Of a stretch of 64,000 bases of DNA, positions 24,356-34,900 are shown piece after piece; the first letter of the stretch is position 1; the number at the start of each line of letters is the position of its first letter. Source of the DNA: Cloacibacillus evryensis DSM 19522 (lineage in GTDB: Bacteria > Synergistota > Synergistia > Synergistales > Synergistaceae); assembly GCF_000585335.1 (NCBI RefSeq), contig NZ_KK073872.1, positions 2,967,283 through 3,031,282 of the forward strand. The letters run 5' to 3'. Below the pieces are notes generated by a model. It was not told where the DNA came from. It saw nothing but the letters and a program-made list of their open reading frames with translations, and searched no databases. The position numbers were made by a program, and so were the translations under genes.

Positions 24356-26761
24356 ATGACGTCACAGCCATTGGGCGCTGCGCCGGCAGATGGCCCGCGC
24401 CTCGCGCTCACGCAGAGGGTGAAGCGCCTCAGAGAACTCAGTCGGGAGGCCGAGGTCTGGATCGATCCCGAAAGGGCGCGCGTGATCACGGCCTTTTACA
24501 GGGAAAATGACGGCAAGTACAGCATCCCCGTGCTGCGCGCGCTGGCCCTCAAGGACCTTTTTCAAAAGAAGGAGCTCTATCTCGGCGACGACGAACTGAT
24601 CGTCGGCGAGCGCGGGAGCGCCCCCAAACGCATCCCCACCTTCCCCGAGATCGCCTGCCACTCGCTCGAAGATTTGGAGATGCTCGCCTCACAGAGGATG
24701 ATCCCCTACAACGTCTCCGACGAGACGAAGGATCTTTACAAAAACGAAATCATTCCCTACTGGCGCGGCCGTTCGCTGCGGGATCGCGTATTCGGCCGGC
24801 TGGAGCGCGAGTGGATGGATATTTACGAAAGCGGCCTCATCACGGAGACGCTGGAGCAGCGCGCGCCCGGCTCGATGGCGCTGGACGGAAAGATCTACGG
24901 GACGGGGCTGCTGGGGATAAAGGAGGAGATCAAGTCCGCTGCGGCGGCGCTTGATTTCATGAACGACCCCGAGGCCTCCGACAAGCGGGAGGAGCTGACG
25001 GCGATGGATATCGCCTGCGACGCGCTCATCCTCTACGCCAAGAAATACGCGGAGCTGCTGGCTGAGAAAGCGGCTCTCTGCGCGGACGGCGCGAGACGGG
25101 CGGAGCTGGAAAAGATGGCCGACGTCTGCCGCCGCGTCCCCGCGCACGCGCCGCGCGACCTCTGGGAGGCGCTGCAGACCTACTGGTTCCTCCATGTCGG
25201 CGTGGTCACAGAGGCCAACGGCTGGGACGGCTGCAATCCCGGGCATATCGACCGCCATTTTTACCCCTTCTATAAAAAAGACGTCGAGAGCGGCGCGCTG
25301 ACGAAGGGTTTCGCGAAGGAGCTTCTATGCGCCTGGTGGATAAAGTTCAACAATCACCCCGCGCCGGCCAAGTACGGCGTGAGCGCGCTCGAAAGCGGGA
25401 CTTACAACGACTTCGTCAACATCAGCCTCGGCGGGATGACGCCGGAGGGGACGGACGCGGTCAACGAGCTCTCTTACGTCTTCCTCGACATACTCGACGA
25501 GATCGAATTCATCCAGCCGCAGGCACACATCCTGCTCAGCCGCGTCAACAGCGACGAATTTCTCAAATACGCCTGCCGCGTGATCCGCAAAGGGCGCGGC
25601 TTCCCGGCGGTCTTCAACGCCGACGCGGCGATCGAACAGCAGCTGCGCACCGGCAAGACGCTGGCCGACGCGCGCGGCGGCGGCGTCTGCGGCTGCGTGG
25701 AGACGACCTGCTACGGCAAGGAGGCCGCGCCGCTCATCGGCTATATCAACTTCCCGAAGATACTCGAACTCGCGCTCCACGACGGCGTCGATCCGCGGAC
25801 AAAGCGCCGGATCGGCCCGGCAAGCGGCGCGGCGGCGGACTTCGCTGACTATGACGAGCTGATCGCGGCCTTCAAGCTCCAGGCGAAGCACGTCATCGAG
25901 ACCAAGCTGCGCGGGACGCAGTATCTCGAGCGCATGTTCGCCGAATACCTGCCGCAGTCCTTCCTCTCCTCGCTCATCGAGGGCTGTGTCGCCAAGGGCA
26001 GGAACTACAACGACGGCGGCCCGAAGTACAGCATCTCGATGCTGCCCGGCGTCGGCATCGGCACGGTGACGGACAGCCTCGCCGCGATCAAAAAGCACGT
26101 ATTCGACGAGGGAAGGTACACTCTCGCCGAGACGGTGGAGGCGCTCGACGGCAACTTCGAGGGCCGCGGGGAGATGCGCGCCGTCTTCGCGAACCGCACC
26201 CCGCGCTACGGCAACGACGACGATTACGCCGACGCCATCATGAAGGAAATTTCCGATTATTTCATCGACGCCGTGGACGGCAGGCCCGACAGCCGTGGCG
26301 GCACCTACCGCATGGATATGCTCCCCACCACCTGCCACATGTATTTCGGCGAGATGACGCTGGCGACGGCTGACGGGCGCGCGGCCTTCACGCCGCTCTC
26401 CGAAGGGATATCGCCGGCGCAGGGGGCGGACCGCGGCGGACCGACCGCCGTGCTGAAGTCGGCGGCGAAGATGGACCACGCCCGCACCTGCGGCACGCTG
26501 CTGAATATGAAGTTCCTGCCCGACGCGCTGAAGGACGAGAACGGCATCCAAAAGCTCGCGGGGCTGATACGGACCTATTTCCGCTTCGGCGGCTATCACC
26601 TCCAGTTCAACGTCTGCGACGCGGAGACGCTGCGCGGGGCGCAGAGGGAGCCGGAGAAGTACCGCAATCTCATCGTGCGCGTGGCGGGATACAGCGATTA
26701 TTTCAACGCCGTCGGCAGGTCGCTGCAGGACGAGATCATCCGCAGGACGGCCCACAGTTAG
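24356..26761 (+). CDS. Glycyl radical enzyme, HypD-like (trans-4-hydroxyproline dehydratase candidate)
   Basis: An 801-residue glycyl radical enzyme of the pyruvate-formate-lyase superfamily. The active site Cys-x-Glu is GCVETTCYGKEA (C447, E449). The C-terminal glycyl loop is RVAGYSDYF with G778, placing the radical Gly 331 residues after the Cys. The continuation after the Cys (GKEAAPLIGYINFPKILELALHDG) looks like trans-4-hydroxy-L-proline dehydratase (HypD) rather than formate lyase or diol dehydratases. HypD converts hydroxyproline to pyrroline-5-carboxylate. AGGAGG precedes ATG 24356. An activating enzyme and a carrier follow in the operon, and a hydroxyproline-epimerase-type gene lies nearby. 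The glycyl radical family is certain; the substrate is a good inference. Confidence 0.88.
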   Translation: MTSQPLGAAPADGPRLALTQRVKRLRELSREAEVWIDPERARVITAFYRENDGKYSIPVLRALALKDLFQKKELYLGDDELIVGERGSAPKRIPTFPEIACHSLEDLEMLASQRMIPYNVSDETKDLYKNEIIPYWRGRSLRDRVFGRLEREWMDIYESGLITETLEQRAPGSMALDGKIYGTGLLGIKEEIKSAAAALDFMNDPEASDKREELTAMDIACDALILYAKKYAELLAEKAALCADGARRAELEKMADVCRRVPAHAPRDLWEALQTYWFLHVGVVTEANGWDGCNPGHIDRHFYPFYKKDVESGALTKGFAKELLCAWWIKFNNHPAPAKYGVSALESGTYNDFVNISLGGMTPEGTDAVNELSYVFLDILDEIEFIQPQAHILLSRVNSDEFLKYACRVIRKGRGFPAVFNADAAIEQQLRTGKTLADARGGGVCGCVETTCYGKEAAPLIGYINFPKILELALHDGVDPRTKRRIGPASGAAADFADYDELIAAFKLQAKHVIETKLRGTQYLERMFAEYLPQSFLSSLIEGCVAKGRNYNDGGPKYSISMLPGVGIGTVTDSLAAIKKHVFDEGRYTLAETVEALDGNFEGRGEMRAVFANRTPRYGNDDDYADAIMKEISDYFIDAVDGRPDSRGGTYRMDMLPTTCHMYFGEMTLATADGRAAFTPLSEGISPAQGADRGGPTAVLKSAAKMDHARTCGTLLNMKFLPDALKDENGIQKLAGLIRTYFRFGGYHLQFNVCDAETLRGAQREPEKYRNLIVRVAGYSDYFNAVGRSLQDEIIRRTAHS

Positions 26762-26784
26762 GCTAAAGAGACGGAGGCTTTGTG

Positions 26785-27939
26785 ATGACAAATATCAACG
26801 GGAAAACCGGCGGTTGGAAATCGATCCTCATTTTCGCCGGCAGCTACATCAGCTATTATTTCGGCTCGGGCTACGCCACTGGACAGGACCTCATGCAGTA
26901 TTATCTTCGTTTCGCCTACGGCTGGCATTTTTTACTGGGGCCGATGCTGGCGCTGGTGATCTTCTGGTATTACAACTGGAGCTTCACGCGGGCGGGGGCG
27001 CGGGAAAAATTCAAACAGCACGGCGATATCTTCACCTATTACTGCGGCAAGATCATCGGCCTCGCCTTCGACATCTTCATCATCATCTCCTGCGGCCTCT
27101 GCTATATGGTGATGTGCAGCGGCGCGGCCGCCGCCCTCGCGCAGCAGTTCGCGATGCCGGAATGGCTCGGCGCGGTCATCTTCTGTTTCTTCGTCGTGAC
27201 GACGAACATCTTCGGACTGCGCGGTATCGTGAGAGTGCTGGGGCAGCTTGGGCCTATCCTCATCGTCAGCGTCTTTCTTATCTCGCTCTTCACACTGGCG
27301 CGCAGCTATGAAAACATTCCCGAGGGCTTCCGCCTGATCCGGGAGGGCAATCTGGGACAGATATCGATCGGCCCCAACCTCTGGATCGGCTCTATCTTCC
27401 ATTCCGTCACTGTGATCGGCTGGTTCGCGGCCTTCTCGGCGGAGCTCGGGGCCAGGAGCGATCTCAAAGAGCTGTCGACCGGCATCGTGCTCGCCTGCTT
27501 CGCGGTCCTCGTCACCACCACGGTGGGCTCGTTCGCGCTCATCGGCAACATCAAAGAGGTCGCGACCGCCGCCATCCCCAACCTGATCTTGGCGAACAGG
27601 CTCTCGCCCCTGCTCGGCAACTTCTTTGCCTTCATCGTGCTCGGCAGCGTCTACACCACCGCCGTGCCCCTGCTCTGGACGACCTCCAGCCGCTTCGCGG
27701 GCGGCGACCTTTCGCGCCGCTTCCGCCTCATCACCGTCGGCGTCGGCGTGCTCGGCCTGCTGATGGCCCTTTATGTGCCATACCGCAGCTTCATCAATAT
27801 CATCTACACGCTTTGCAGCTACATCGGCATCGTGATGCTGCTCTTCATGCTGCTCAGGGACGCGCGCTTTTTCCTCGCGGGGCGCAAATTCGCCAAGGCC
27901 GCCGAAGCCGCGGGAGGCGAAGGGGAGGGCGGCAGATGA
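26785..27939 (+). CDS. YkvI-family membrane transporter
   Basis: A 384-residue integral membrane protein with about ten hydrophobic segments. Its N-terminus SILIFAGSYISYYFGSGYATGQDLMQYY matches the start of the YkvI family (Gly-x-Gly-Phe/Tyr-Ala-Ser/Thr-Gly-Gln), distant relatives of APC-type carriers. Substrates of this family are mostly unknown. ATG 26785 follows GGAGG by seven bases; a GTG three bases earlier is less likely. It lies between the glycyl radical enzyme and its activase, overlapping the activase start, so it probably imports the enzyme's substrate (hydroxyproline or a related amino acid). Confidence 0.85.
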   Translation: MTNINGKTGGWKSILIFAGSYISYYFGSGYATGQDLMQYYLRFAYGWHFLLGPMLALVIFWYYNWSFTRAGAREKFKQHGDIFTYYCGKIIGLAFDIFIIISCGLCYMVMCSGAAAALAQQFAMPEWLGAVIFCFFVVTTNIFGLRGIVRVLGQLGPILIVSVFLISLFTLARSYENIPEGFRLIREGNLGQISIGPNLWIGSIFHSVTVIGWFAAFSAELGARSDLKELSTGIVLACFAVLVTTTVGSFALIGNIKEVATAAIPNLILANRLSPLLGNFFAFIVLGSVYTTAVPLLWTTSSRFAGGDLSRRFRLITVGVGVLGLLMALYVPYRSFINIIYTLCSYIGIVMLLFMLLRDARFFLAGRKFAKAAEAAGGEGEGGR

Positions 27940-28841
27940 ACGGCACGATTTTCAACATCGAGCATTACGCTATCCATGACGGCCCCGGCATCAGGGCGAC
28001 GGTATTTTTCAAGGGCTGCCCGCTCGCGTGCCTCTGGTGCCACAACCCCGAGGGGCTATCCGTCAAGCCGCAGATCGTCTATTACCGGCAGCGCTGCGTC
28101 GGCTGTAAAAAATGCGTCTCACTCTGCGCCGCCAGCGCGCTCTCGCCGAGGGACGGCGGGATCTCTCTCGACGCCGGGAAGTGCCGCCTCTGCGGCAGAT
28201 GCGCCGAAAACTGTCCGGCCGAGGCGCTGGAAAAGGTCGGCAGAAGCGTCACGGCGGCGGAGGTTGTCGCCGAGGCGGAAAAGGACCGGATCTTCTACGA
28301 GGAATCGGGCGGCGGCGTGACATTCTCCGGCGGCGAGCCCTTCCTTCAGGCCGATTTCCTCCGCGAATGCCTGACGCTCGCGAAGACGCGGGGACTGCAC
28401 ACGGCGGTCGAGACGAGCGGCTTCGCCCCGCGCGAGGCGGTGGAAAAGGCCGCGCCTTACGTCGACCTTTTCCTCTTCGACGTCAAGCATATCCGCGCCG
28501 CCGAACACCGGAAATACACGGGGGCTGACAACGCGCCGATCAAGGCCAACCTGCGCCGCCTCTCGGAGCTGGGGAAGGAGATCGTCCTGCGCATGGTGGT
28601 GATCCCGAACGTGAACGACGATAAAGAGGCGCTGGAGGAGCTCTGCCGTTTTCTGCGCGATGAGACGTCCGTGCGGACGGTGAACCTGCTGCCGCTCCAC
28701 AAATCGGCCTCGGAGAAATACCGGCGGCTCGGCAGGGAATTCGCGATAGAGGACTTTGAGACGCCCGACGACGAGAGGATGGCCGCGGCGGCGCGCGTCT
28801 TTGCGGGGTACGGATTCAGGGTGCTGATCGGCGGACAATAA
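27936..28841 (+). CDS. Glycyl radical enzyme activating protein (radical SAM)
   Basis: A 301-residue activase that generates the glycyl radical on the upstream enzyme. The N-terminus has DGPGIRATVFFKGCPLACLWCHNPE, with radical-SAM cysteines C28, C32 and C35. A ferredoxin-like insert (CVGCKKCVSLC and CRLCGRCAENC) follows and should hold two further [4Fe-4S] clusters, as is usual in activases of the non-formate-lyase glycyl radical enzymes. Then come GGGVTFSGGEPFLQ and VETSGF. The ATG overlaps the transporter stop as ATGA, preceded by GGGGAGGG. The operon order enzyme-carrier-activase shows it serves the HypD-like protein. Confidence 0.94.
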   Translation: MNGTIFNIEHYAIHDGPGIRATVFFKGCPLACLWCHNPEGLSVKPQIVYYRQRCVGCKKCVSLCAASALSPRDGGISLDAGKCRLCGRCAENCPAEALEKVGRSVTAAEVVAEAEKDRIFYEESGGGVTFSGGEPFLQADFLRECLTLAKTRGLHTAVETSGFAPREAVEKAAPYVDLFLFDVKHIRAAEHRKYTGADNAPIKANLRRLSELGKEIVLRMVVIPNVNDDKEALEELCRFLRDETSVRTVNLLPLHKSASEKYRRLGREFAIEDFETPDDERMAAAARVFAGYGFRVLIGGQ

Positions 28842-28864
28842 ACAACAGAGACAGTCCACGACGA

Positions 28865-28899
28865 CCGCGCGTCCCCGCGCGAAACGCGGGGACGCGCGG
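28865..28899. terminator. Perfect 15-bp hairpin between convergent genes
   Basis: Arms 28865-28879 and 28885-28899 with loop CGAAA form a fully paired GC-rich stem; on the plus strand ATTAGTCTTTTTT follows a few bases later. It lies between the activase stop and the convergent large signalling gene. Confidence 0.7.
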
Positions 28900-28901
28900 C
28901 A

Positions 28902-31900
28902 TTAGTCTTTTTTGCCGCCCTTTATCAGCGCGGTGACGTCCTGGCCGATCGCGATCGCCATCGACGGCTTGCCGGAGGGGTCGAATACGGCGGTGTACGT
29001 GACGGTCATCCACTCGGCCGGCCAGAGCTTTTTGTTGTAGTGGATCGTTGCCGAGGCGGTCCTTTCGCCGTTTTTGATCTTTTCATGGAGCGCCGTATAT
29101 TCGACGGCGCTGTCCGGCATTACGATGCCGTCCGCCAGCGCCGCGCGGTAGGCTCCGGCCAACACTTCTTTGACGCCGTAGCGGTAAGCGCTGTTTGCCG
29201 ATATCGTGAAGCAGTCTTCCTTTATATCATAGGTCCAGAGCGCGATGTTGGCAGACGAGAGCGCAAGCTCCACCTTTTTGCTCTCCGTTATGTCGACGCA
29301 CGAGACCATCACCATATCGCGCCCGTTCCAGCGAAGCGGGGAGACGTAAGAGAGCACGAGCATTCCGTCCGCGCGCTGCACCTCCACGACGCGCGGCGCT
29401 TTCGGGTCGTGCAGGCGCAGGACGGGACACTCTTCACATGGCTCATCGCGCCCGATAAATTCCCGGTAACAGTTTTTGCCGACAAAATCATTTTTGTAAA
29501 AATCCTGGATCGCCTTGTTGCTGTAAATGACCTCGAAGGTATCGGACGTGATGATATAGACAAAGGCGGAGTTGTCGTCGAGCGCGGCGCGGAAATCGGC
29601 GGAGAAGGCCGCGTTGTCGGATTTGCGCAGTTTGAGCAGGAATGAAGAGACGATGCGCGATACGAACATCAGCGTTCCCACCTGTTCCTCCGTCCACCGG
29701 CGATCCGCGCGGCACTCGTCAAAGCCAACCATGCCGGAATAGACGCCGTCGTCTTTGATGGCGCACTGGAGCACCGCGAAGATGCCCTGCCGTTCAAGAA
29801 TCGCGCGAATCTCCGGCGGCAGCGCGCTCATGTCCGGACAATAGAATACTCCACTCTCGTCAAAGCAGGAGACGTATTGCCGCCATCCCCCGATCTCGTC
29901 GTAAGAAACGTGCTTCAGAAATTCCTTCTGCGGTTCCACGCCGGGAGCGCACCATTCGAAGGTGTTCTCGCTGGCGCTGTGCCCGTCCACATCTTCTATG
30001 ATATAGACGCGGCTGAGGTCGTAATATTCGCCGAGCAGGGCGAGGGTCGTCTCAACCGCACCGCTGATATCGGAGGAGCTGTAAAACAGGTCGAATATCT
30101 GGCTCACGACGTCGTCGTTGAACTTATATGCCGTAGGGGCCGCGTTGAGCCGATGCCGTATGGACTCCGCCAGCTCCGCGCGCTCTTTGAATTCCTGGAT
30201 GTCGTCGGCCTGACCAACGATGCGGTAGACACGCCCGTTCGCGTCTTCCACGCTCGAGTACCGCATCCTGAACCAGCGCATTCCCTTCCCCCACAGGTTG
30301 GCGCGGAATTCGATCTCCCCGTCCAGATGAGAAAGCCGCCCCTGCCCGATCACACGACGCAGGTCCGCGGCGCTCGCGGGATGCAGCAGCGGACTTTCAA
30401 GACAGCCATCGCAGCAATTAGGCACGGAGCGCCTTTCAACGCCCGCTCCGGGCAAATATACCTGATAATATAAAACGTCGGAGGCATAATCGTAATCAAA
30501 GAGGCCGGAGCCTGTGGCCTGCATAAGCAGGCGGCGGCGTTCGTTCTCGACCTCCTGCTCCAGCTCCATCCGTTTGCGGCCGCTGATGTCCTCGATCGAA
30601 AGATAAAGAATGGAGCTGTCCTTGTTTTTCGCCAGCAGACGTATCCTGTTGTGCGTCCACGGACGGGTTATGCCGCCGGCCCCGGGGATGCTGCGCAATT
30701 CGCAGCCGCGTTCCTCTCCGGTGGCGATCGCGTTCGTCAGCTCTTCTATGAGCTTCGCCCTGTTTTCATCGTCAAAACAGCGAAGCATGTCTCTCTGTAC
30801 CGGAAGACAGGCATCCCGCGTCGTGCCCAGCGCTTTATAGAAGTTTTCGTTGACGCGCAGCGCTTCCAGCGTTCCGCCGCTGTATTCCAGGATCGCGGCT
30901 CCGCCGACGAAGCTGTTGAATAAAAGCGCGGTCTGGGCGGAGGCGTCCCAGAATGCCGCCATGCCCTCGACATTCGTGTCTTGATATCTGTCTATCCGCG
31001 AGGACGCGCTCCGGGCCAGCAGTTCTTCAAAATCATCGTCCGGCATCGGGTGCGCGAAGTAATAGCCCTGCATATAGACGCAGCCAAGGCTTTTCAGATA
31101 GTCGGCCTGAGCCTTAGTCTCCACGCCTTCCGCTATTATGGGCAGCCTGAGCCAGTGGGCCATACGGATCACCGAGCACAGGATATTGCCGCCGCGCGCG
31201 CTGTCGGCGCAGTTGCTGAGGAATTTCATGTCGAGCTTGAGGATGTCCACAGCGACGTCCTTCAGCGTGTTGAGCGAGGAATATCCGCTGCCGAAATCGT
31301 CCATTTCCACGGTGAAGCCGGCTTTTCGCAGCGCCTCGACCGTGTCTATGAGCTGCTGCTGGCTCTCCATATAAGCGGATTCCGTAATTTCCAGCCGCAG
31401 CGCGGAGACCGGCAGTTCGTATTTTCGTATGATCTTTTTGAGAGTATCACATAATTGCGGATCGCAGATGTCGAGGCGCGAAACATTAACCGATACCGAA
31501 AAGTCCCTTGCCCACGGGAAAAGGTCTATCCATCTGCGTATGTATTTGCAGCAGCGTTCCCAAACGTATTTGTCGAGCCGCGTTATCAGCCCGTTTTGTT
31601 CAAACAGCGTGATGAAATCCGCCGGCGGGAGCAGCCCCCTTTGCGGATGCCGCCAGCGGACCAGCGCCTCCGCGCCGGTCAGGGTGCCGTTCCCGTAGTT
31701 TATCTGGGGCTGGAAATAGAGTACAAATTGTTCGCTTTCCAGCGCCGCCTCCATATCGCTCACAAGCTGCTGTTCGTCCAGCAGGCTGGCGCGCAGTACG
31801 TCGTCGTAATAGGCCAGCCTCGTGTCGAAACCGCTCTTTATGGAACGCAGCGCCAAAAGCGCCCTGTCGCACATGAGCGAAACATCCACCGACGGGTCGG

Positions 31901-34900
31901 TGACGCGGTAGACGCCGATTGAGAATGAGATGTAGAAATTCGGCGAATATCCGGCGAGCCATTTTATCAGCTTATCCACGGAACGGCGTTTGGCGCCCGA
32001 GTCGTCCGGCACGAAGAGGGCAAAGTGGTCGGACTCCAGCCTCGCGCTGAGGATTATCTGCCGGTGGTAGCGCCTTATACGGTCGGCGACGTCGCGCAGG
32101 AGGCGGTCTCCGGCCGCGGTTCCGCGCACGTCGTTATATACTTTGAAACGGTTGACGTCGAAACGGATGATCTCATATCTCATGTCGCGGCCGGCGTCCA
32201 GTATCTCCCTCACGCGGCGGTAAAAGGCCTGCTTGCCAAGCAGTCCCGTCAGTTCGTCGTTCTCGCTGACCCGAAGCATATTCATCTGCTGCTGGCAGCG
32301 AAGCTCCAGCGCGCGATAACGTTCTGCGAGGCCGCCTTCGTCATCCGCGCCGAAAGGCTCGTCCTCCGCGTCGACGTAGGCCACGGCGGATTCGCCGTAC
32401 ATTTGCGAAGCGCCGCGGCAGGCGAGAGAGGCCTTTTTCAGAAGCAGGTCGTAAGACACGCCGCCCGCCCTTCCGGTCGAGAAGCCCCCGATAAGATTCA
32501 CGTTGGTTCCAGGGTGAGCCTGCGCCAACAGTTCTTTGAGCAAAGCCATCGTGTTACGGACGCGCTCCCGCTGCTCCTCGCCGCCGCCGGCGTCAGTGCG
32601 CAGCATCACGACCCTGTTCTCGTCGAGCTGCCCGATGACCACGTCTCCGCCGATCGTTATCCTGCACATCCGGCCAAAGGTGAAAAGCACCTCCCGCGCC
32701 TCGAAGCCGCCGCTTTCCTCCCTCAGCCGCTCAATGCCGAGCATTTCGACCACGGAGACGGCGACGACTTTATCGTCCGGGCAGACGGAGATGATATATC
32801 TGGAAAAGGCCGCCATGGATTCACGCGAATAGAGCAGCAGCGTCGTGTCGCGCTGCAGCGGAGTTCCGAACGCAAGTTCCCAGCGGCGGCGCGTTTCATT
32901 GTCGCGGAGGTACCCGAAAGCCACCACGTCGCCGCTGATCGGGTGCCGCATAAGTTTTATGAAGAGGCTGGCCCAGCGGCGGGAACCGTCCGCGCCGATA
33001 TGCCGGTAATCGACAAACATCCAGCTCTCGCCGCCGCGGAACCTATCCATCAGGTATTCACGGCCGGTCAGCCGCCTGAATTGTGTCAAATCTGCCGCGT
33101 CTACAAATTTGGCGCTGTAATCGGCGCGGTATTCGTCATACGTTACGCCCCGCGTGTCATCGTAACGGTTGTCGCCGTTCATGTTGGCATATTCCACCAG
33201 GTTTTGCGTAAAATTCGCCCGCACGTGTCCGACCAGCGAGTTTTCGATTATGGAGGCGTAGCGCAGCTCGTGTTCAAAGCGGCGCATGTCGGCGTTTATA
33301 TTCGGCACCATCTGCGTGATCCCCAGGGCCCTGCGGGGCGTTCCGTTTTCGTCGCGCAGAAAGCGGAATTTGTCCTCCACCCAGAATTCCCCGCCGTTTT
33401 CGTCACATATCTTGACGTAATAGGTACCGCTGTCGCAGCCGGCATAGAGGTCCTCATAAAGTTTGCGCAGCCTGGCGACCGAATCGGGGTGGACCGTGCT
33501 CGCGCGGAGGTAGCTCTCCGGCGCGTCGGGAAATACCAGCGTCTCATAATTGAACTTCTTCCACACGGAGCCCGTGAGAGTGAGCGTTTTCGAGGCGATG
33601 TCCACCTCCCAGAGCATCGCGTCGGAAAGCTGCGCCGCGGTACGGTAACGTTCCTCCGCTTCGCGCAGCTGTTCGTTGACATGTTTAAGGCCTGTTATAT
33701 CCGTGATCACCGAGACGATGCGCTCGATGCCGTCCGCCGACTCGGGGATACGCTTGGCTCTGATACGCCGCCACTCTGTCGTGCCGCCATAAGAGACGCG
33801 GTACGAGTGATCTATGAGATCGTTGCTGCGCACCGCGTCAAAGACCGCCGCTCTGAGCCCCGGCAGGTCTTCGGGGACCACGAACGAAAATATTTTTTGT
33901 ACGCCGCCCGCGGCCTCGTCAGGGGTGTGTGCGAAGGATCTGTAAAAACTGGGACTCACATAGGTGACGCGGATGTCGTCGGTGACCTCGGCCAGCACCA
34001 CGCCGCCGTCCATATAATCCAGAAGCGTGCGCAGCTGTACGGTACCCACGTTTTCCAGAACAGGCCGGGGCTCGCCGCCATTGATGTTATTTTGCTCCTC
34101 ACGGTCAAAGAAGCTGCAGCGATTCTTTCCTCTTCTCTTCGATTGATAAAGAGCGCAGTCAGCTTCGCCGTAAAGCGTTTTAAAATCACGCTCTCCCGCC
34201 GTAAAGACCACGACGCCGACGCTGGCCGTGACCTCCAGCGTCCGTTCTCCGCAGCTGGCGGCAAACTGCAGCGCGGAAACGAGCTCGTCCGCTTTTTTTC
34301 GCACGGCCGCTTCCGAGGGCGCGCCCTTCATCAGAGCCATAAATTCGTCTCCGCCCATACGTCCGACGATATCCGAATCACGGAAAATGCCTTTTACGGC
34401 ATCGGCCACATCCGTCAACATCCGGTCTCCGTACTGATGTCCGAAATTGTCGTTGACATCCTTAAAATTATCGAGGTCGATCATAAAGAGGGCCTGCATG
34501 CCCTCGGCGCCGTCGAGATAACGCTCGATGCGCCCGGCCGTGGATTCGTGATTCAGAAGGCCGGTCATCGAATCGCGTTCGGCGGCTAAGATCAGCAGGG
34601 AGTATTCGCGTCTGGCCTTATCGATATCGTGCAGAACGATGATCAGCGACAGATTGCCGTTTACAGGGTCAAGCAGTAAGTAAAGGTCGTCGCGCACCCA
34701 GCGCTCGCCGCCGTCCGGCATCCGCCGCAGATATTCCAGAGAGCGGCCCCTCTTGCCTTTGTTGTATTCCCTCTCAAGGAATCCGGGAGAAAGCTTTTTG
34801 AAAAATTCGCGTACCTCGTCGTCGTCGACCACCGAGGCGGAGATATTCTCAAAATACTGGTCTATCTGCCCATAGCGCGAGGTCACCTGATCGCTTTCAT

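Noticed and set aside
25325-26791. 488-codon frame opposite the glycyl radical enzyme
   Set aside because: Arg/Val/Glu-rich translation with no family features; the plus strand carries a full catalytic enzyme there.
32025-34589. Long open frame (854 codons) opposite the giant signalling gene
   Set aside because: It is antisense to well-conserved PAS, GGDEF and EAL coding sequence, has no recognisable domain or ribosome site, and is an effect of the GC-rich codon pattern.
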